Shown piece by piece: positions 33,515-43,734 of a DNA stretch of 56,618 nucleotides. Within the stretch, counting starts at the first letter, position 1. The number at the start of each line of letters is the position of its first letter. Origin of the DNA: Gammaproteobacteria bacterium. GTDB lineage: Bacteria; Pseudomonadota; Gammaproteobacteria; Pseudomonadales; Azotimanducaceae_A. Position numbers and translations under genes: made by a program. The stretch is from positions 900-57,517 of the forward strand of contig DUAT01000182.1 of assembly GCA_012960755.1 (NCBI GenBank), written 5' to 3'. Under the pieces are notes generated by a model that worked only from the letters and a program-made list of their open reading frames with translations, ran no database searches and had not been told where the DNA came from.

Positions 33515-35073
33515 TACAATCCCCTCTTTGCAGTGCTTTCTTTAAATCCGAATCCCGTGTTACCTTTTCTATCTCCTGTAAACTCCATCATCTCGATTGC
33601 CTGCTCTCGGTGGGCGGGAGGGATGACAAAGCGGTCGTCAAATTTGGCAAGTGAGGTAAGATAGTAGATGGCTTCGGCAGCGTCGTGGGTTAACCCAGCT
33701 TCCTGAAGCGACTTTGTAGCCTTATCCGCTGGAATATCACCGACGGTCAAGGATCTGCGGTGAATCCTCACCGCCATCAGTTTCATGATCCGTGCCTTGA
33801 TCATGTCGGTATCACCTGCACTGAAAAGATTAGCCATGTACTGCATGGGGAAACGCGCCTGGTCAATGGTAGCGAATATGTCCTCAGTACTGGTGTCGTA
33901 TAACCAGTCATCGTCCCACTTCTTGACCACAGGACCGGTTTTATCGAGTTGTGTTGGATCAGACTTGTTAAGTGAAGCCATGACCGGTAACAAAGGTGGG
34001 ACGTAAAACAGCATTGGCAAGGTACGGAATTCAGAATGCAGTGGCAGTGCCAGTCCCCACTGTTTAACAAACTTGTAAACTGGTGACTTCTGAGCTGCTC
34101 GGATAGTTGAATCAGCAACACCGTTTGTTTTTGCCGCTCTGATTACATCGGGATCATGTGGATCCAGCATGATGTCCATGTGATTTTGGACGATCGCATC
34201 TTCAGATGAAGATGCTACTTCCTCGATTCTGTCCGCATCATAGAGAATGACACCCAAGTAGCGAATACGGCCAACGCAGGAATGCATACAGGCTGGCGCA
34301 AGACCGGCCTCGAGACGTGGGAAACAAAGAATACACTTTTCTGATTTTCCCGTATGCCAGTTGTAATAGGTTTTTTTGTAAGGACATGCAGTAACGCACA
34401 TCCGCCATCCGCGACACTCATCTTGATTAACCAGCACGATTCCGTCTTCGCCTCGTTTGTATAAAGCACCTGAGGGGCAGGAGGCGACACAGGCTGGGTT
34501 TAAGCAGTGGTTGCAGATTCTGGGAAGGTAGAAGAAAGCCATTTTCTCGAGTTGGAACATCGACTCGCGTTCAGCGGCAGAGAGATTTTCCAGATTGGGA
34601 TCGTTTCTCGCATAATCGGGGGTACCGCTTAGATCATCATCCCAGTTGGGTCCCATTTTAATATCTATGGGTTTGCCAGTAATCAGTGACACAGGACGAG
34701 CAGTAGGTTGATCGTCAGCTTCTGGCGATTCGATCAGGTCAAGATATTTGTAGGTAAATGGTTCGTAATAGTCATCAATTACCGGTAAGTTTGGATTGTG
34801 AAAGATGTTACCTATCCCCTTGGCTTTGCCAGCCCCCTTGAGTCGGATCTCATTAGAGGAACCTGCCTTTTCCTCCCAGCCACCTTTGTAGATCAACTGA
34901 TCCTCCCACTTGGTGGGGTATCCTGTACCGGGTTTGGTTTCGACGTTGTTCCACCATTGATATTCAGCACCTTTTCTGTCGGTCCAGATGTTCTTACAGG
35001 CGACGGAGCAGGTGTGACAACCTATACACTTGTCGAGATGAAAAACCATTGATATTTGTGATCGTATGTCCAC
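33514..35073 (-). CDS. narH: Respiratory nitrate reductase beta subunit (iron-sulfur)
   Basis: NarH (519 aa) carries one [3Fe-4S] and three [4Fe-4S] clusters that link NarI to NarG. Cys16, 19, 22 and 26 lie in CIGCHTCSVACKN. Then come CNHCLNPACVASCPSGALY and CRGWRMCVTACPYKKTYYNW, with the Trp that marks the [3Fe-4S] cluster. KCILCFPRLEAGLAPACMHSC and VGRIRYLG follow, close to E. coli NarH. The GTG start at 35073 has GGAG upstream; an in-frame ATG eight codons later is less likely. It starts 24 bp after narG and overlaps narJ by one base. Confidence 0.97.
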   Translation of the reverse strand: MDIRSQISMVFHLDKCIGCHTCSVACKNIWTDRKGAEYQWWNNVETKPGTGYPTKWEDQLIYKGGWEEKAGSSNEIRLKGAGKAKGIGNIFHNPNLPVIDDYYEPFTYKYLDLIESPEADDQPTARPVSLITGKPIDIKMGPNWDDDLSGTPDYARNDPNLENLSAAERESMFQLEKMAFFYLPRICNHCLNPACVASCPSGALYKRGEDGIVLVNQDECRGWRMCVTACPYKKTYYNWHTGKSEKCILCFPRLEAGLAPACMHSCVGRIRYLGVILYDADRIEEVASSSEDAIVQNHMDIMLDPHDPDVIRAAKTNGVADSTIRAAQKSPVYKFVKQWGLALPLHSEFRTLPMLFYVPPLLPVMASLNKSDPTQLDKTGPVVKKWDDDWLYDTSTEDIFATIDQARFPMQYMANLFSAGDTDMIKARIMKLMAVRIHRRSLTVGDIPADKATKSLQEAGLTHDAAEAIYYLTSLAKFDDRFVIPPAHREQAIEMMEFTGDRKGNTGFGFKESTAKRGL

Positions 35074-35097
35074 TGTCTACTCCATTTTGGTGCCGTT

Positions 35098-38000
35098 TTA
35101 CCAGACTACTTTGTTCATTTTCTTAACCGTTACATGACTATCTCTGTTTGGCGCGATAGGACCCCAGTAGTTGAAGTGATAACTGAATTGGCCGTAACCA
35201 CCGGCGAGAAAGTTTGGCTTCAGATGAATGCGGGTAACGCTGTTGTGACCACCTGCCCGACGATTACCACGTTCCTGTGACTTCGGAATACCGGTGGTCC
35301 TCTCCGCAACGTGGTAGACAATGCAGACTCCTCTGGGAATCCTTGAACTCACCACTGCACGGGTGCAGTAAACACCGTGATCGTTGTAGACCTCTACCCA
35401 ATCGTTATCTTGGATACCCAGTTTTTTCGCGTCCACTTCGCTCAACCAACACGGCTCACAGCCTCGAGAGAGCGTCAACATTCTAAGGTTTTCCATGTAC
35501 GTTGAATGGATGTGCCATTTGCCGTGAGGTGTGAGGTAGTTCAGCACCAGCGCGTCTCCGTCTTTCAAGGTTTCTTTCAGATCACCATAGAGTTCAGGCT
35601 TGGGCGCTGGTTTGTAGGTTGGCAGGTTCTCACCGTAGGCAAGATACATCTCATGATCGAGGTAGAAATGCTGGCGTCCGGTCAATGTGCGCCAGGGCAC
35701 CAGCAATTCGTAGTTGTAGGTATAGGGCGCGTAGGCTCGCCCATCATGCATCAATCCAGACCACAAAGGTGACGTGTTGTAACGACGAGGTTGGGATTGC
35801 AGGTCGCTATAGGTGATAAGAACATCTTCGCTGCCTTTGGCCAGTTGAACAAGATCGAGGCCTGTCTTCTTCTCCATATTCTGGTAAGCACGAACGGTCA
35901 ATTTTCCGTTGGTCAGCGTGGACAGATTAAGCACCACATTGGCGGCATCAATGTCTTCCTCAATGGAAGGATAGATCTTGCCATCCATCTCCTTGACGGG
36001 GAAATGGTTGGAATCGATCATATCGTCGTATACATCATCACATTCAAAATGATTCCCGTGCGCACCAAGGCCGGTCTTCCTGATGTTGTCACCAAGGGTA
36101 ATGAACTTATCGTAGATCCTGGTGTAATCTCGTTCGACCACAGCCAATTTGTGCATGGTTTTGCCAGGCAGCGCTTCCACCTCGCCATGGTACCAGTCCT
36201 TGATCTCCGGTTGGCTGATCTCATCTACTGTATCGTGCGAGAGTGGGGCTGTTACAATATCTTTGCGGGGAGAGGAGAAATACTTTTTGGCGATGTCGCT
36301 GGTAGCCTTGGCGAGATCGCGAAAGATATTCCAATCGGTCTTTGACTCCCACACGGGCGCAATTGCCTGTGACAGCGGGTGAATGAACGAATGTAAGTCT
36401 GTGCTGTTCATATCCGCTTTTTCGTACCATGAGGCAGCGGGTAGTACGATGTCAGAATAAAGGGCGGATGAATCCATTCTGAAATTGAGGTCAACTACCA
36501 GGTCCATTTTCCCAACGGGCGCAACCTCAGTCCATTCGACTTCTTCAGGATGATCTTCTGAATCCTGAGCAATACCATTGGAGTGTGTACCCAGGTAATG
36601 CTTCAGACAATATTCGGTCCCTTTCATGGAACCGACGATGGCGTTCCCTCGCCAGATATACCAGATACGGGGATGATTTTGGGGGTCCTCCGGATCAGCA
36701 ACAGAATACGTAATGTCTCTTGATTTCAGTTTCTCGAGGACATTCTCCTTGATCCCATCGTCATCAATAGCACCCTCTTCGATGGCTGTATCGCACAGGT
36801 CGAGCGTGTTCTGCTTGAACTGCGGGTAATACGGCATCCAGCCGTTTCTCACTGACTTATAGATCGTATCAGCAGTGTGCTGACGAGTCAGTTCATTGTC
36901 CGGGACCGTGTTGTACCGAGAAAACTGCCCGTCGTATCGATACTGGCTGGTGTTGATGTAGTGCCACAATGGTGCTTGCTGGAGTCGTACTGGATCCTGC
37001 CAGTCCTTGGCGAAGGCTAGGCTGCTCCAGGAGTCCATCGGCGCAAGTTTTTCCTGGCCTACATAGTGGTTCAATCCCCCCCCATTTTTACCAACACAAC
37101 CACTTAACATCAGGGCCATGGCTCCCGCTCGATACATCAAGTTGGAGTGATACCAGTGGTTGATTCCCGCACCGACAATGATCATACACTTGCCTTCAGT
37201 TGTATTGGCTGTGTTTGCCCACTCTCGTGCAAATTGAAGTACCGTTTTTGCATCAACGCCGGTAAAAACTTCCTGCCAGGCAGGTGTGTAAGCCGCATCC
37301 TTATCTGAATAGTCGTCAGGATAGTCACCGGCAAGGCCTCGGCCAACGCCGTACTGGGCCATGATTAAATCGTAGACAGTGGTAACCAGAATGGGTTCGC
37401 CCTTTCCCGTTAGGACACGTTTTGCTGGCACCCCTCTGAGTGCTTTTGTGTCGAGTCCCCATTCATCGAATTCGATACTTACGACCTCGTCGTTGTGTTC
37501 AATCATAGTCAACAGTGGGTCGTACGGCTTATTATCAGTTGAGTCCTCCAGCTTCATATTCCACTGGCCGCCATCCGGATCCCAACGATGCCCCATGGCG
37601 CCCTTGGGGATAACAAACTCTCCCGAGTCAGAATCTATATTGACAAATTTCCAGTCGCCGTTGCTGGTATCTTTGTGATCGGGAAGTTCATTCGCTCGCA
37701 AAAGTCGACCTGGTCGATAGTGTCCATCTTTCTCATCAAGGCGCACCAGCATCGGGCTGTCAGTGTACTGCTTGACGTAGTTGATGAAGTATGGAGTCTG
37801 CTGTTTGTGGTGGAACTCATTCAATATAACGTGTGAAACAGACATCCAAAAAGCACCGTCACTTCCAGCGTGTAGTGGCACCCATTGATCCGCGTATTTA
37901 CAAACCTGTGAGAAGTCCGGAGAGAAGACGACCGCCTTTGTGCCATTGTGGCGGGATTCGGCAAAGAAATGACAGTCCGGCGTGCGAGTCATGTTGAGGC

Positions 38001-38718
38001 ATGCACCCATGTCAGCAATCATCTTGGAGTTGTACCAGTCCGCGCTTTCACAGACGTCGGTTTGCTCACCCCAGATCTCTGGAAATGCGGTAGGCAGATC
38101 GCAGTACCAGTCATAGAAGCTGAGGCAGACACCACCGAAAAGCTGGAGAAAACGCGATCCAGCCGCGTAACTGAGCATGGACATTGCTGGGATGGGTGAG
38201 AATCCTATGACCCTGTCAGGTCCGTATTTCTTGGCGGTGTAGATGTTAGCGACCGCCATTAGTTCCATAACCTCGTCCCACGAGGCACGACGAAAACCCC
38301 CTTTACCTCTAGCTTTCTGGTAGTTTCGCCGCTTATCATCGTTAGCCTGTAAAGATGCCCAGGCCTTCATTGGGTCTCCGCCATGCCTGGCTTTTTCTTC
38401 ACGGTAGGCATCGATAAGTGCACCCCGGATCAATGGATACTTGATTCGGAGCGGGCTGTATAGATACCAGGAAAACGAGATACCACGCTGGCAGCCTCGA
38501 GGTTCGTAAGGGGGGAGTTTATCCTCGAGCAACGGATAATCGAGTTGTTGAGTTTCCCAGACGACAATGCCATCTTTTACATGGATCTGCCATGAACAAC
38601 CTCCCGTGCAGTTGACACCGTGGGTGCTCCTAACCACGCGATCATGCTGAAATCGATTACGATAGAATTCTTCCCAACTTCTGGTCTCAGGTGAGATGAT
38701 GTCTTTTATCCAACTCAT
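35098..38718 (-). CDS. narG: Respiratory nitrate reductase alpha subunit (Mo-bisMGD)
   Basis: NarG reduces nitrate to nitrite on the cytoplasmic face with quinol electrons. The 1206-aa protein follows E. coli NarG (1247 aa) closely. It starts near [19 protein letters not shown], has [18 protein letters not shown] (FS0 cluster ligands), and [19 protein letters not shown] carries the Asp that binds molybdenum. It continues to [20 protein letters not shown] and GAHNSVTRI-like ending with [20 protein letters not shown]. The N-terminus is about 30 residues shorter than E. coli's, and short loops are absent. Some conserved E. coli residues are replaced nearby ([19 protein letters not shown]), but the nitrate-reducing core is intact. 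It is encoded 27 bp after narC. Confidence 0.97.
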   Translation of the reverse strand: MSWIKDIISPETRSWEEFYRNRFQHDRVVRSTHGVNCTGGCSWQIHVKDGIVVWETQQLDYPLLEDKLPPYEPRGCQRGISFSWYLYSPLRIKYPLIRGALIDAYREEKARHGGDPMKAWASLQANDDKRRNYQKARGKGGFRRASWDEVMELMAVANIYTAKKYGPDRVIGFSPIPAMSMLSYAAGSRFLQLFGGVCLSFYDWYCDLPTAFPEIWGEQTDVCESADWYNSKMIADMGACLNMTRTPDCHFFAESRHNGTKAVVFSPDFSQVCKYADQWVPLHAGSDGAFWMSVSHVILNEFHHKQQTPYFINYVKQYTDSPMLVRLDEKDGHYRPGRLLRANELPDHKDTSNGDWKFVNIDSDSGEFVIPKGAMGHRWDPDGGQWNMKLEDSTDNKPYDPLLTMIEHNDEVVSIEFDEWGLDTKALRGVPAKRVLTGKGEPILVTTVYDLIMAQYGVGRGLAGDYPDDYSDKDAAYTPAWQEVFTGVDAKTVLQFAREWANTANTTEGKCMIIVGAGINHWYHSNLMYRAGAMALMLSGCVGKNGGGLNHYVGQEKLAPMDSWSSLAFAKDWQDPVRLQQAPLWHYINTSQYRYDGQFSRYNTVPDNELTRQHTADTIYKSVRNGWMPYYPQFKQNTLDLCDTAIEEGAIDDDGIKENVLEKLKSRDITYSVADPEDPQNHPRIWYIWRGNAIVGSMKGTEYCLKHYLGTHSNGIAQDSEDHPEEVEWTEVAPVGKMDLVVDLNFRMDSSALYSDIVLPAASWYEKADMNSTDLHSFIHPLSQAIAPVWESKTDWNIFRDLAKATSDIAKKYFSSPRKDIVTAPLSHDTVDEISQPEIKDWYHGEVEALPGKTMHKLAVVERDYTRIYDKFITLGDNIRKTGLGAHGNHFECDDVYDDMIDSNHFPVKEMDGKIYPSIEEDIDAANVVLNLSTLTNGKLTVRAYQNMEKKTGLDLVQLAKGSEDVLITYSDLQSQPRRYNTSPLWSGLMHDGRAYAPYTYNYELLVPWRTLTGRQHFYLDHEMYLAYGENLPTYKPAPKPELYGDLKETLKDGDALVLNYLTPHGKWHIHSTYMENLRMLTLSRGCEPCWLSEVDAKKLGIQDNDWVEVYNDHGVYCTRAVVSSRIPRGVCIVYHVAERTTGIPKSQERGNRRAGGHNSVTRIHLKPNFLAGGYGQFSYHFNYWGPIAPNRDSHVTVKKMNKVVW

Positions 38719-38745
38719 GTTTTTATGCCCGTGGTTATAATTGTC

Positions 38746-39657
38746 TTAGTCATTGAGTCCATCCATTTGTGATTTGATCTGTCGATCGTAGATAGCCTGA
38801 TTCACTGATCCGACCTTGCGGTTTCGCCAGATCAATCCGAAGAGCACAAATAAAATTCCGGCGCCAATGGTGCCGCTGATAAAGAGCCCAATGCCATAAT
38901 CTCTGGGAAGCTTGTTGTATCCTTTTTGGTCGGTGAATTCGAGAAAGGCAACAAGTGCCCTTACTTCGTCCGGTGCAAGTGGTTTGTCCTGATACGCTGC
39001 CTGCATTATGGGGAAAGGTGCTTGACCAATGATCGCGCGGACACCTTCGCCGCCCATTCTAGAGAAAACAGTAGTGAGCTCTGCCGCTAGGATGCCCCCT
39101 CCGATAACGGTATCGTTACGAACATCGTGACAGGCATTGCAGGCGACGCCATCGTTGATAAATCGACGTTTCCCCTGGAATAGTTGCTGGCCTACTAGAA
39201 TTTCCTGTTCTGAGGTTTCTACAGAAGGAAGTGGTGTTTCCAGAGTTTTTTCAGCGATCGTTGACCGACCAGAAACGGTAACTGTCGTCGTTCCGGTCGC
39301 CTTTAGAAAATCGATAATGTCTCTGATCTGAGCATCACTCATCAATGAATCCGGCATTATCAAGCCGGGATACTCTTCTGCCAGAGCGACTGCTTCAACG
39401 TCTCCTTCCTGGATCATTGTCTGCGATGACTTGATGAAGCTCATCAGCCAGTCCTGAGTTCTTCTATCGGTTACCCCGGCAAGATCGGGACCAATAAGCC
39501 TGCCTTTACCGACCGTATGACAGACGAAACAAGTCGTGTTGAACACATTTTCTCCGGGAGAAGTTGCCTGGCTGGGATCAGCCCAGCTTCCGAGGATGAG
39601 AATAACAATCGAACCTAGAAAGGCTGGTAGCGCCTTCACCCACAGGTTGTTGTCCAT
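38746..39657 (-). CDS. narC: Membrane-anchored di-haem cytochrome c, NarC-like
   Basis: The 303-aa product is an exported cytochrome c with two haem motifs: Cys43-x2-Cys46-His47 (CFVCH) and Cys173-x2-Cys176-His177 (CNACH). LIMPDSLMSD and APFPIMQAAY hold possible axial Met ligands. Residues 11-24 form a hydrophobic N-terminal segment (signal or anchor) and about 253-277 (GIGLFISGTIGAGILFVLFG) form a C-terminal membrane helix. It leads the operon before narG. In Thermus, a di-haem NarC in the same first position takes part in electron delivery to the nitrate reductase; here this role is inferred from order and architecture. E. coli nar operons lack it. Confidence 0.85.
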   Translation of the reverse strand: MDNNLWVKALPAFLGSIVILILGSWADPSQATSPGENVFNTTCFVCHTVGKGRLIGPDLAGVTDRRTQDWLMSFIKSSQTMIQEGDVEAVALAEEYPGLIMPDSLMSDAQIRDIIDFLKATGTTTVTVSGRSTIAEKTLETPLPSVETSEQEILVGQQLFQGKRRFINDGVACNACHDVRNDTVIGGGILAAELTTVFSRMGGEGVRAIIGQAPFPIMQAAYQDKPLAPDEVRALVAFLEFTDQKGYNKLPRDYGIGLFISGTIGAGILFVLFGLIWRNRKVGSVNQAIYDRQIKSQMDGLND

Positions 39658-39704
39658 ATCACCTTCCTTTAATATTTTGTCTTTGCTATACAGCTAGCGA
39701 TGGT

Positions 39705-39746
39705 AATTTAGCGTTGTGTAAGCCCGGTGACATTGACCTAGATCAG
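39705..39746 (-). promoter_or_regulatory. FNR-type class II promoter of the narCGHJIK1K2 operon
   Basis: On the minus strand the box (39746 down to 39733) reads CTGATCTAGGTCAA, 8 of 10 consensus positions. TAAATT (39710 down to 39705) begins 36 bp from the box start. The predicted leader is about 41 nt before the narC ATG at 39657, longer than in the other promoters. No NarL or IHF site can be seen by eye. Confidence 0.72.
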
Positions 39747-40088
39747 GAATAGGTAGACCGAAGTGTGCTCCGTTATAATTCGTTAGAAGATATTCTCGAG
39801 TTCCTGGATCACGAGCTAATGGCGAATCAGCTATCAGCTTAGCTTGTGAACAACATAGTCTGATGGCTTTGGAGTGTGACTGCATTGGCTGTGGTCGAAT
39901 TGATGGCTCAAGCAGAGAGCTGTTTTTCCAATATTCAAAGCGTTTATTGGACAACTAGTTAATAGTGCTGACAGATCTTTCACACCCTGAAGATGACAGC
40001 GAATCAATCCGGTTTACATTTCCTGACGATCCCAGGTAGTCAACCGGCTCGTTGGCCGGGCATCTATCTTGGCGATGACCTGTAGACT
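39747..40088. other. Gene-poor stretch upstream of the nar operon
   Basis: No gene that I can support. A minus-strand frame of 86 codons (39694-39954) overlaps the nar promoter and resembles nothing. Confidence 0.35.
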
Positions 40089-40478
40089 TTTGAAGTTGAA
40101 TTGATTGCCGGTGCGGGTATTAAGATACAATTTTCCCACGAGAGTAAAGAGGTCACTGCAACCCTGTTGCCGGGTGAGTAGCGCTTTCACTTAATCGAGT
40201 TATATCGAGTCGGTTAACAAGAGCTAAACGCCATTGTCGGTTAGTATCGTAGCCCAGAACTTGATGTGGTCTGGCAATTTCTTGTCGACCAAGACAGACT
40301 CATGTTAAAGCGACAGGGCTTCCCGGACACAGTAACGGTGTTCGTTTCCAAAGACGAGATCTCTATTGGATGTGCTGATTTAGTATTGGAGAGAAAGGGA
40401 GACGTAATTTCAGGCTGTCGCATTTCTGCAGGTCGCGTGAAAAATCTGCTGTTTGCAAAGCCTAGCATCAGTGACTAA
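40089..40478 (+). pseudogene. Decayed coding sequence, family not recognised
   Basis: One reading frame keeps protein-like sense across 130 codons in spite of three in-frame stop codons. It reads FEVELIAGAGIKIQFSHESK then EVTATLLPGE, stop; RFHLIELYRVG, stop; QELNAIVG, stop; then YRSPELDVVWQFLVDQDRLM, LKRQGFPDTVTVFVSKDEIS and a Ser/Asp-rich end. The alternating hydrophobic strands suggest a beta-rich protein. I do not recognise the family. Stops alone, without frameshifts, suggest recent decay, unless the true frame differs. Confidence 0.4.
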
Positions 40479-41005
40479 CGCTACTACTCGTTTTCTTCCT
40501 GATATCTGCCGCCCAACTCATTCAGCGCTATGAAATCCAAGTCTCGCAGCTCGTGCTTTCTGTTGAGCCAACACTTAGCAGACTCGTGAAAAACAATGCT
40601 GCATCAACTTTACACAATCGCCTGTTAGCATTGCGGCGGCCGACCTAGTTAGTCACGGGCAGGCGCTCGCTATTGCAAGCGTCTTATGGGTTCACGCTGT
40701 TGGCACCAGGTCACCAAAGTTAAACTCTCAGGACTCATTTCATAAGTCCGCAGTATCCTGTGTGACGTCAGTCCGTATAGAACTGGTTGATCTTCTTGCT
40801 AATAGAAACTCCTGCTCATTTAAATTGAAGCCAGGCATTTCAAAAATGGGTTTGTCAAACACAGAAAAACACGTTAACGATACACGGTGCAAGACCCACC
40901 GCATATTTTCATCAGAAGAGACAATTTGAGCCTAGCTCATTTCACGTTGGCATCACCAAGCCCAACAGATACAATTCATCCTGAACTGAATATCTAATAA
41001 AAATC
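40479..41005. other. Gene-poor stretch upstream of the Rieske oxygenase pair
   Basis: No open frame or repeat that I can support. It should contain the promoter for the first Rieske gene, but I see no convincing hexamers or operator. Confidence 0.35.
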
Positions 41006-42199
41006 ATGCAACCCCCTAGTGTCAAAAATATCCCTTCAGATAGGCTTGCCGGTGAACCGCTTGCCCCATGGACCTACGCTTGTCCCGAACTGCATGGCCT
41101 CGAATATGAGAAGCTGTTTTTAAGTCGCTGGCAGTTTGCAGGACATTGCACCGAAATCGTTAACGCCGGTGACTATCTGACCCAGGATATTGGCCGTGAC
41201 AGCATTTTAGTCATGCGGGACAAAGTGGGTGAGCTTCGGGCATTTCTCAACGTTTGCCGCCATCGAGCTTCGCGCCTACTGGCCGGGTCTGGCAATTGTG
41301 GAAATAATATTCAGTGTCCATATCATGGTTGGACCTATGGCCTTGATGGGACGTTAAAAGGCGTTCCCCAGCAGAAAAATTTCCCGCTATTTGATCGTGC
41401 CAACTACGGATTATACAAAGTGGAATTGGAGGTTTTTAACGGCTTGATCTTTATAAGAGTAAAGGGTAATGGAGAAAGCGTTGCCCAACAGTTTTCACAT
41501 ACGGCACACTATTTCGAAAAATATGATGTTCGGAATTATGTACAGATAGCAGAGCCTAAGGAAGAAATCTGGCCTGTTAACTGGAAGGTTGTCTGGGACA
41601 ACTATCTGGAGAATTATCACATCCCTACTGGTCATCCGGGGCTCAACCGATTGGCACGAGAGAGCGATGAGTTTGAGGAACTGACCAGCGGCATCAGCTA
41701 TGGTGTATTTGCAATGAATGAGAAGCACTCGGAGGTTGATGAAGAAAGGCAGTATCAAGAGAAATTACACCATGCAGACCACAGAGTACCCGATGAGCTA
41801 AAAGGGAGATGGGTTCAGTTTGGATTTTCACCAAACCTAGGGATTGATCTATACCCTGAAATGCTCGATACGTTTCAAATAATACCCTTGGAAGTGCATA
41901 CAACCATGGTCCGAGCCAGCTTCTACGGGCATCAGAACCCAACTGCTGAAGAAATCGAACTTCGGCGTTTGAACCGCCTGATTAATGGTCCGATCAACGA
42001 AGAGGATCGCAGATTGTGCCTGGGCGTTGAAAAGGGATTGCAGAGTTATGGCTACCAGCCTGGTCCTCTGTCATCGCAAGAATCGTGTATTTTTAACTTT
42101 CATGAACTGATTAGAAGCCAGATACCGGTTACCCGATTTAAAAATAAACCGGCGTTAGGCACCATTACGGCGGAAAACGCCAAACTTCTTGATAGATGA
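41006..42199 (+). CDS. Rieske non-haem iron oxygenase, alpha subunit (first copy)
   Basis: This 397-aa aromatic-ring-hydroxylating-type oxygenase activates O2 at a mononuclear iron. The Rieske [2Fe-2S] ligands are Cys84, His86, Cys104 and His107 (CRHRASRLLAGSGN and CPYHGWTY). The catalytic domain has NWKVVWDNYLENYHIPTGHP, with two His ligands in NYHIPTGH and the bridging Asp in WDNYLEN. Length is normal for a lone alpha subunit. A second, related alpha gene starts 166 bp later, and neither ferredoxin, reductase nor beta subunit is nearby. Substrates could be aromatic, quaternary ammonium or sterol-like; it cannot be resolved by eye. Confidence 0.85.
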   Translation: MQPPSVKNIPSDRLAGEPLAPWTYACPELHGLEYEKLFLSRWQFAGHCTEIVNAGDYLTQDIGRDSILVMRDKVGELRAFLNVCRHRASRLLAGSGNCGNNIQCPYHGWTYGLDGTLKGVPQQKNFPLFDRANYGLYKVELEVFNGLIFIRVKGNGESVAQQFSHTAHYFEKYDVRNYVQIAEPKEEIWPVNWKVVWDNYLENYHIPTGHPGLNRLARESDEFEELTSGISYGVFAMNEKHSEVDEERQYQEKLHHADHRVPDELKGRWVQFGFSPNLGIDLYPEMLDTFQIIPLEVHTTMVRASFYGHQNPTAEEIELRRLNRLINGPINEEDRRLCLGVEKGLQSYGYQPGPLSSQESCIFNFHELIRSQIPVTRFKNKPALGTITAENAKLLDR

Positions 42200-42365
42200 A
42201 TGGAATAGCCGAGTTAAGAAATCGGCTCCTGCAAGCTGGCTCAGTAATATAGCGAAGGATTCACTTAGCCAAAATAAAACAGGTGTTGTTAGCAGGAGCA
42301 ATAAGTACGACGCCTGGTGTAACGCTGAGTTGTAAAAAGTTGCAACCTTATGCCTGTGGTTCCAG

Positions 42366-43496
42366 ATGGATCACTGTGTGTTCTCCGATAAACTGCGAAT
42401 ACTTCCATTTAATCGAAATAGACTGGAGAATAAATTGCTTGAGGCTCTCTCGAAATGGCGTGAAAACAGTGAAACAGCTTACGGTAGATTACCTCTGCCG
42501 CCGGTATGTTACAGCTCTGATGAAATTTACAAACTCGAGCTTGAGCGAATATTCAAGAAAGAGTGGATTTGTACCGCCCATGTCTCGGAATTAAAAGAAG
42601 TCGGTGATTACCTTACTTTTGATCTAGTAGGGCATCCGGTGTTGATCATTCATGATGGGGAAGGTGAAGTGCATGCTTACTCTAATGTTTGTCCCCATCG
42701 TGCTGCTCGACTGGCAAGCGGAAGTGGTAACAAGAAATCTATCACCTGTCCCTACCATGCCTGGACTTTCGAACTGGATGGCAAGCTACGTGGTGCCCCT
42801 CGCATGGAGCCAGGGCAGCTAGAGAACATCTGCCTGAACCCATTGAACCTGGAAATCTGGCAGGGGCTGGTATTTGTAAACCTGGATTTGGAAGCCATGC
42901 CTTTGGCACCTAGGCTTGAATCTCTGGCGAGCCATATAGGCCGCTTCAATCTTGCCGAGCATAGTACAACCTTCACCACAGATGGAGAGCTGGATTGTAA
43001 CTGGAAGGTTTTCGTAGAAAACTTCTGTGAAAGTTATCACGTGTTTAAAGTTCACAAAAATACCCTGGAGCCTGATACGCCAACCTCAACAGTAGAAGTA
43101 TTGCCCGGTGGTGCTGGCTACAACCATCATACAATGACAGTGATAACTTCAGACGAACCACTGGATAATAAAGATAACCTTTGTTGTATTTACCCCTGCA
43201 TGGTGGTGAGTATTGGCAAAAATGGATGCCTCTGGTTATCGATTCGTCCAACCAGCCGTAATCGATTGCAGTATCGGGCCTGGATTGCCGGAAAATTGAA
43301 CGGCCACCCTGGTGAGGAAGAATCCATTGAGCAGGAAATTGCCCACGTCCTTGCTTTTATGGCAGAGGATAATGTAATCATGGAAGGCATCCAGATAGGA
43401 CTGGATGCAGGGCTTGGAAACCTTGGGCCACTCAATGAGATGGAAAAAACCAATTGGCAGTTTGGTCAATATTATGCGGGCAAGCTATTGGACTGA
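42366..43496 (+). CDS. Rieske non-haem iron oxygenase, alpha subunit (second copy)
   Basis: The 376-aa protein has the Rieske motif CPHRAARLASGSGNKKS, then TCPYHAWTF, and the iron site NWKVFVENFCESYHVFKVHK. The His pair is in SYHVFKVH, and the bridging position in VENFCES is Glu/Cys rather than the Asp of the first copy. The start is uncertain: the ATG at 42366 lacks an obvious ribosome-binding site and a TTG at 42434 region is an alternative. The two copies are clearly diverged in their catalytic loops, so they are paralogues and not a recent duplicate. Shared electron supply from an outside reductase is likely. Confidence 0.83.
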   Translation: MDHCVFSDKLRILPFNRNRLENKLLEALSKWRENSETAYGRLPLPPVCYSSDEIYKLELERIFKKEWICTAHVSELKEVGDYLTFDLVGHPVLIIHDGEGEVHAYSNVCPHRAARLASGSGNKKSITCPYHAWTFELDGKLRGAPRMEPGQLENICLNPLNLEIWQGLVFVNLDLEAMPLAPRLESLASHIGRFNLAEHSTTFTTDGELDCNWKVFVENFCESYHVFKVHKNTLEPDTPTSTVEVLPGGAGYNHHTMTVITSDEPLDNKDNLCCIYPCMVVSIGKNGCLWLSIRPTSRNRLQYRAWIAGKLNGHPGEEESIEQEIAHVLAFMAEDNVIMEGIQIGLDAGLGNLGPLNEMEKTNWQFGQYYAGKLLD

Positions 43497-43734
43497 GGGT
43501 GGGCATCGCAGCGGATTCGAAAAATAGAGCGCCCCAGGCGCTGGAAAATGCCTGGTGACCTGCGAGGAGAAAGCGTTTTTATTCGCACTATCCCTTTCTA
43601 TCGGTACCTGTTTCCGGGCAATAACAGGGTCAAATGAAATGGTTTTTTGTGCTTGATTACCTTCATCATAGCTAACTCCTACTGATTGCGTACAATCGAC
43701 ATACTGCTGACGAAAGAATATGGAGTAGCATCGA

